Shown in pieces: positions 61,272-64,000 of a stretch of 64,000 bases of DNA. The notes under the pieces are model-generated. The model ran no database searches. It was not told the DNA's origin and was given only the letters and a program-made list of their open reading frames with translations. The stretch's first letter is position 1, and each line of letters begins with the position of its first letter. This stretch comes from Shimia sp039969785. GTDB taxonomy: Bacteria > Pseudomonadota > Alphaproteobacteria > Rhodobacterales > Rhodobacteraceae. The translations under genes were made by a program, and so were the position numbers. The DNA is taken from assembly GCF_039969785.1 (NCBI RefSeq), contig NZ_JBDVNC010000037.1:1-64000 (forward strand). Reading direction: 5' to 3'.

Positions 61272-62150
61272 TCAGTCAAGCCCGCGCAACCAATCGCGCA
61301 ACGCCGCGCCAATCTCGTCGGGGCTGTCTTCCTGAATGAAATGGCTGCCCGCAACCGTCACCTCGGTTTGATTTTTCCAGCTTTTGCAAAATTCACGCTG
61401 CGGTCCGATCAATATTGCCCCCGGCTCTGCGTTCACGAACAGTTTTGGCAAAGTGTTTTCAGCCATCCATTCCGCATAGGTCTGCACTATGTCCACGACA
61501 TCCTTGGGTGTCCCGTCCAGCGGAATTTGGCGGGGCCATGTCAACGTGGGGCGCCGATCTTCGCCCTTGGCCAGAAATGGCCGTCGATATTCCCGCATTT
61601 CTTCCGGGTCTAAGTCTCGCAGGATGGACCCCGGCAAAACCGCCTCAATGAACAGGTTTTTTTCAAGGATCATCTCTTCGCCCGCGGGTGACCGAAAGGC
61701 TTCGAAAATGGGCCGGGCCGCTTGCGAAAAATCGTCCCACGGTATCGGGCACACGATGCCTTCCATATAACAGATGCCCCGCACCCGGTCCCGATGCCGG
61801 TTGGCCCAGTCAAACCCCAGCGCCGACCCCCAGTCATGGATCACCAGTGTGACGTTGTCCGCATCCCCAATAACCTGATCAAGCAACCCATCCAGATACG
61901 CGCGATGCTCAACAAACCGATAGCTGTCTTGCCCCACATCCGTCAGCTTGTCACTGTCCCCCATACCAATCAAATCCGGCGCAATGACGCGTCCAAGCCC
62001 TTGAACATAAGGCACAATATTTCGCCACAGATAGGACGATGTCGGATTGCCATGCAGGAACACAATCGGATCACCCGACCCCATTTCGGCGTAAGCCATC
62101 TGCCTGCCCTCAACCGTGACATATTTCTTGCTCAGCGCCGCGTATGTCAT
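61272..62150 (-). CDS. haloalkane dehalogenase, HLD-II (LinB/DhaA) type
   Basis: This 292-residue alpha/beta hydrolase has the full catalytic pentad of HLD-II enzymes: nucleophile Asp106 with halide-stabilising Trp107 in VIHDWGSALGFDWANRH, halide-stabilising Asn35 in HGNPTSSYLWRN, acid Glu130 in YMEGI, and base His270 in GSHFIQEDSPDEIG. Related enzymes release halide from halogenated alkanes and are found in marine bacteria. The start gives the usual N-terminus. Because both halide-binding residues are present, an epoxide hydrolase is less likely. Confidence 0.9.
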   Translation of the reverse strand: MTYAALSKKYVTVEGRQMAYAEMGSGDPIVFLHGNPTSSYLWRNIVPYVQGLGRVIAPDLIGMGDSDKLTDVGQDSYRFVEHRAYLDGLLDQVIGDADNVTLVIHDWGSALGFDWANRHRDRVRGICYMEGIVCPIPWDDFSQAARPIFEAFRSPAGEEMILEKNLFIEAVLPGSILRDLDPEEMREYRRPFLAKGEDRRPTLTWPRQIPLDGTPKDVVDIVQTYAEWMAENTLPKLFVNAEPGAILIGPQREFCKSWKNQTEVTVAGSHFIQEDSPDEIGAALRDWLRGLD

Positions 62151-62228
62151 GTGATCCTCCGGAAAAAGCTGCCCATATGCTGCACCAGCGCCTGATCTCT
62201 GTCACCCTCTCAAAACAACCCGCCAACG

Positions 62229-62262
62229 AAAAAACGCCGCCCGACCCAATGGTCGGACGACG
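62229..62262 (-). terminator. intrinsic terminator of hppD
   Basis: On the minus strand a 12-pair GC-rich stem (62235-62246 against 62251-62262, few mismatches) with loop ATTG is followed by six T residues at 62234-62229. It is 26 bases beyond the hppD stop. Confidence 0.88.
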
Positions 62263-62287
62263 CTCCCCTCCCTCCGGTTGGACCGGA

Positions 62288-63385
62288 TTATTCGGCTGCG
62301 CTCAGTTCGCCGCTTTCGATCTGCTCACGCTCAATCGATTCAAACAGAGCCTTAAAGTTCCCCTCTCCGAACCCGTCATCGCCCTTGCGCTGAATGAACT
62401 CAAAGAAGATCGGGCCAATCACGGTTTTCGAAAATATCTGCAGCAGGATCTTGGTTTCCCCGCCATCAACAACACCTTCTCCGTCGATCAGAATGCCGTG
62501 TTTCATCATCTTGGCCTTGGGTTCGTCATGTCCTGCAACCCGTTCATATGACAGGTCGTAATAGGCCTCGTTTGGCCCCGGCATAAACTTCAGACCTTTA
62601 TCCGCAATTTTGTCAGTTGCCGCGTAAATATCATCAGTTCCTACCGCGATATGCTGAATGCCTTCGCCATTGTATTTCTTGAGATAGGCCACGATCTGAC
62701 CTGTCTCGCCGCGATCTTCGTTGATCGGAATGCGGATTTTCCCGCAAGGCGACGTCAGGGCACGGCTGAACAACCCGGTAAACTTGCCCTCAATGTCAAA
62801 GAACCGGATTTCGCGGAAATTAAACAGGTCGCCGTAAAACCTGAACCACTTGTCCATGTTCCCCTTGAACACATTATGCGTCAGGTGATCGAGATAGTAG
62901 AACCCATCACCCTCAGGCTTGGAGGTCACAGTCCAGTCAAATTCATCGTTATAGGGTGAGGTGTCGAAATACTGATCCGTGAAATACAGCAAGCTGCCGC
63001 CAATCCCCTTGATCGCAGGCCAATCCAGCGTTTTGTCGTCGCTTGTATACGGCTCTGCCCCCTGAGCCACAGCATGTTCAAACGCTTTTTGCGCATCCAC
63101 AACACGCCACCCCATCGACGGCGCACAGGGCCCGTGCTCTTCAACAAACCGCGATGCAAAACTGCCCGGTTCGTTGTTCAGAACATAGGTCACATCGCCC
63201 TGTTGCCACAGCTCAACCGCCTTGGATTTGTGATTTGCGACATGTGCAAATCCCATTCGTTCAAACAGCGCTCTCAACTGCTCTGGCTCGGGGTGGGCAA
63301 ATTCCACAAACTCGAATCCGTCGGTTCCCGCCGGGTTATAGTCGGAAATCTCGGCGCGCGGGGCGTCATGTGGGAAAGGTCCCAT
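62288..63385 (-). CDS. hppD: 4-hydroxyphenylpyruvate dioxygenase
   Basis: The 365-residue non-heme iron enzyme turns 4-hydroxyphenylpyruvate into homogentisate in tyrosine degradation. The iron ligands are His167 (LDHLTHNV), His245 (GIQHIAVGT) and Glu329 (FFEFIQRKG). The GFGEGNFKALFESIE tail shapes the active site. It is monocistronic, ended by an intrinsic terminator, and divergent from an Lrp-type regulator. Twin palindromes in the promoter gap suggest specific control. Confidence 0.96.
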   Translation of the reverse strand: MGPFPHDAPRAEISDYNPAGTDGFEFVEFAHPEPEQLRALFERMGFAHVANHKSKAVELWQQGDVTYVLNNEPGSFASRFVEEHGPCAPSMGWRVVDAQKAFEHAVAQGAEPYTSDDKTLDWPAIKGIGGSLLYFTDQYFDTSPYNDEFDWTVTSKPEGDGFYYLDHLTHNVFKGNMDKWFRFYGDLFNFREIRFFDIEGKFTGLFSRALTSPCGKIRIPINEDRGETGQIVAYLKKYNGEGIQHIAVGTDDIYAATDKIADKGLKFMPGPNEAYYDLSYERVAGHDEPKAKMMKHGILIDGEGVVDGGETKILLQIFSKTVIGPIFFEFIQRKGDDGFGEGNFKALFESIEREQIESGELSAAE

Positions 63386-63460
63386 GTCGCGTCTCCTATT
63401 CTGGGTAAAATGCTGTTTTTTCGTTCGCTAAGTGAAGAATAAGCGCTCCACGGTGCGAAA

Positions 63461-63472
63461 ACTTCGCGAAGT
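63461..63472. promoter_or_regulatory. palindrome 1 in the hppD/lrp promoter gap
   Basis: ACTTCGCGAAGT is a perfect 12-base palindrome, 76 bases from the hppD start. Its twin 30 bases to the right is closely related, so both probably bind the same dimeric regulator. Confidence 0.65.
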
Positions 63473-63490
63473 GTCGTGCAAATTTCATAA

Positions 63491-63502
63491 ACTACGCGTA
63501 GA
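63491..63502. promoter_or_regulatory. palindrome 2 in the hppD/lrp promoter gap
   Basis: ACTACGCGTAGA holds the perfect core CTACGCGTAG (63492-63501). Centre-to-centre distance to the first palindrome is 30 bases, close to three helix turns, so both sites would lie on one face of DNA. Confidence 0.65.
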
Positions 63503-63541
63503 TTATGCGTATGCGACCCACTTTATGCGAGTTTTCCGCAC

Positions 63542-63997
63542 ATGCTTGACCAGATCGATATCCGACTGCTCTCGGCGCTTCAGAAAAATGCGCATCTGAC
63601 GGCTCAGGAACTGTCAGATATTCTCAACCTGTCGCCCAGCCAGATCGGGCGCAGACGTCAACGGCTAGAGGCAGAAGGATATATTCAGGGTTACTTTGCC
63701 CGTCTGAACCCGGAAAAGGTTGGGCTGCACGTACAAGCCTTTGTTCAGGTTCAGCTTGGCACCCATGGACCGGAACAGGCCCGCAGCTTTTCAACCCTGA
63801 TCAGCACGCGTCCCGAAGTTGTGAGCGCATGGACACTAACCGGGGATGCAGATTATTTGCTGCGGGTCTATTGTAGCGACCTTAACGCCCTCAACCGGTT
63901 GATTCACGAAATTCTGCTGGCCCACCCGGCCGTTAGCCGGGTGCAAAGCCAGATCGTGATGGACCAGCTGAAACGAGACGCACCACTGCCGACCTAG
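63542..63997 (+). CDS. Lrp/AsnC-family transcriptional regulator
   Basis: The 151-residue protein has the AsnC-type HTH at residues 1-50 (LDQIDIRLLSALQKNAHLTAQELSDILNLSPSQIGRRRQRLEAEGYIQGYFARLNPEKVG) and a C-terminal RAM sensor domain with PEVVSAWTLTGDADYLLRVYCSDLNALN. It is divergent from hppD with 156 bases between starts. The divergent layout and twin palindromes make it the likely regulator of tyrosine or aromatic amino acid degradation here. Confidence 0.92.
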   Translation: MLDQIDIRLLSALQKNAHLTAQELSDILNLSPSQIGRRRQRLEAEGYIQGYFARLNPEKVGLHVQAFVQVQLGTHGPEQARSFSTLISTRPEVVSAWTLTGDADYLLRVYCSDLNALNRLIHEILLAHPAVSRVQSQIVMDQLKRDAPLPT

Positions 63998-64000
63998 CGC

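Noticed and set aside
1..64000. CRISPR arrays, tRNA or rRNA genes, prophage or conjugative modules
   Set aside because: No regularly spaced repeats, cloverleaf-like or rRNA sequence, integrase, capsid or transfer genes were seen on either strand.

Overview
The window looks like chromosome from a marine alphaproteobacterium of the Rhodobacterales (Roseobacter clade). This is inferred from the proteins: four TRAP transporters, a LigAB/PobA aromatic set, DUF1178 and DUF2218 proteins, an IolB/XylA-type sugar region and a class III cyclase with a C-terminal repeat region. Base composition is moderately GC-rich, with AT-rich promoter gaps. No rRNA, tRNA, CRISPR array or prophage was found.

Left edge (1-283): the start of an IS3-type transposase that appears to have landed inside an IS5-type end. 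Aromatic and carboxylate region (about 300-16400): a first DctPQM TRAP operon; ligA-ligB (protocatechuate 4,5-dioxygenase); a 59-codon small ORF followed by pobA (4-hydroxybenzoate 3-monooxygenase); a coniferyl-alcohol-dehydrogenase-like SDR; a membrane ABM-domain protein; a MOSC protein; a second DctPQM operon with an aldehyde dehydrogenase and a DUF2218 protein; a LysR regulator; and an SLC13-type carboxylate carrier. Four promoters here (small ORF/pobA, SDR, dctP2/lysR, SLC13) share a 25-bp element, TCATG-N5-TCATA-N5-TATGA, in the same orientation to the gene each time. This suggests one regulon, probably controlled by the LysR encoded among them.

Uptake region (16400-26300): an unassigned permease with a divergent cupin, then a long leftward operon. 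In transcription order it holds a TAXI-type TRAP system, a cupin, a GntR/FCD regulator, a third DctPQM system and a GlcG/HbpS-like protein. Rightward from its promoter are a TSUP carrier and a glutathione S-transferase. Hydroxy-acid region (28100-38600): an oligopeptide-type ABC transporter operon that continues, with overlapping stops and starts, into a D-2-hydroxyacid dehydrogenase, a TerC/DUF475 membrane protein, an RraA-like protein and a semialdehyde dehydrogenase. A divergent LysR gene lies across a perfect 7-5-7 palindrome.

Sugar operon (38800-48450): lacI, xylA, a sugar phosphate isomerase/epimerase, a Gfo/Idh/MocA dehydrogenase, a ribose/xylose-type ABC transporter and xylB. The ligands of xylose isomerase are all present, but two extra enzymes suggest a substrate beyond plain D-xylose. 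Right part (48500-64000): mixed housekeeping and accessory genes: a lipase with a peptidoglycan-binding domain, an adenylate cyclase, a GT2-GtrA fusion and a polytopic glycosyltransferase-like protein, iolB, a Nudix hydrolase, DUF1178, an SDR, metY, a SIMPL protein, an unusual 816-residue protein joining GspL-like and GspC/PilP-like ends, a haloalkane dehalogenase, hppD and a divergent Lrp-type regulator. Calls rest on reading the sequence and on recalled family motifs; no database search was run.
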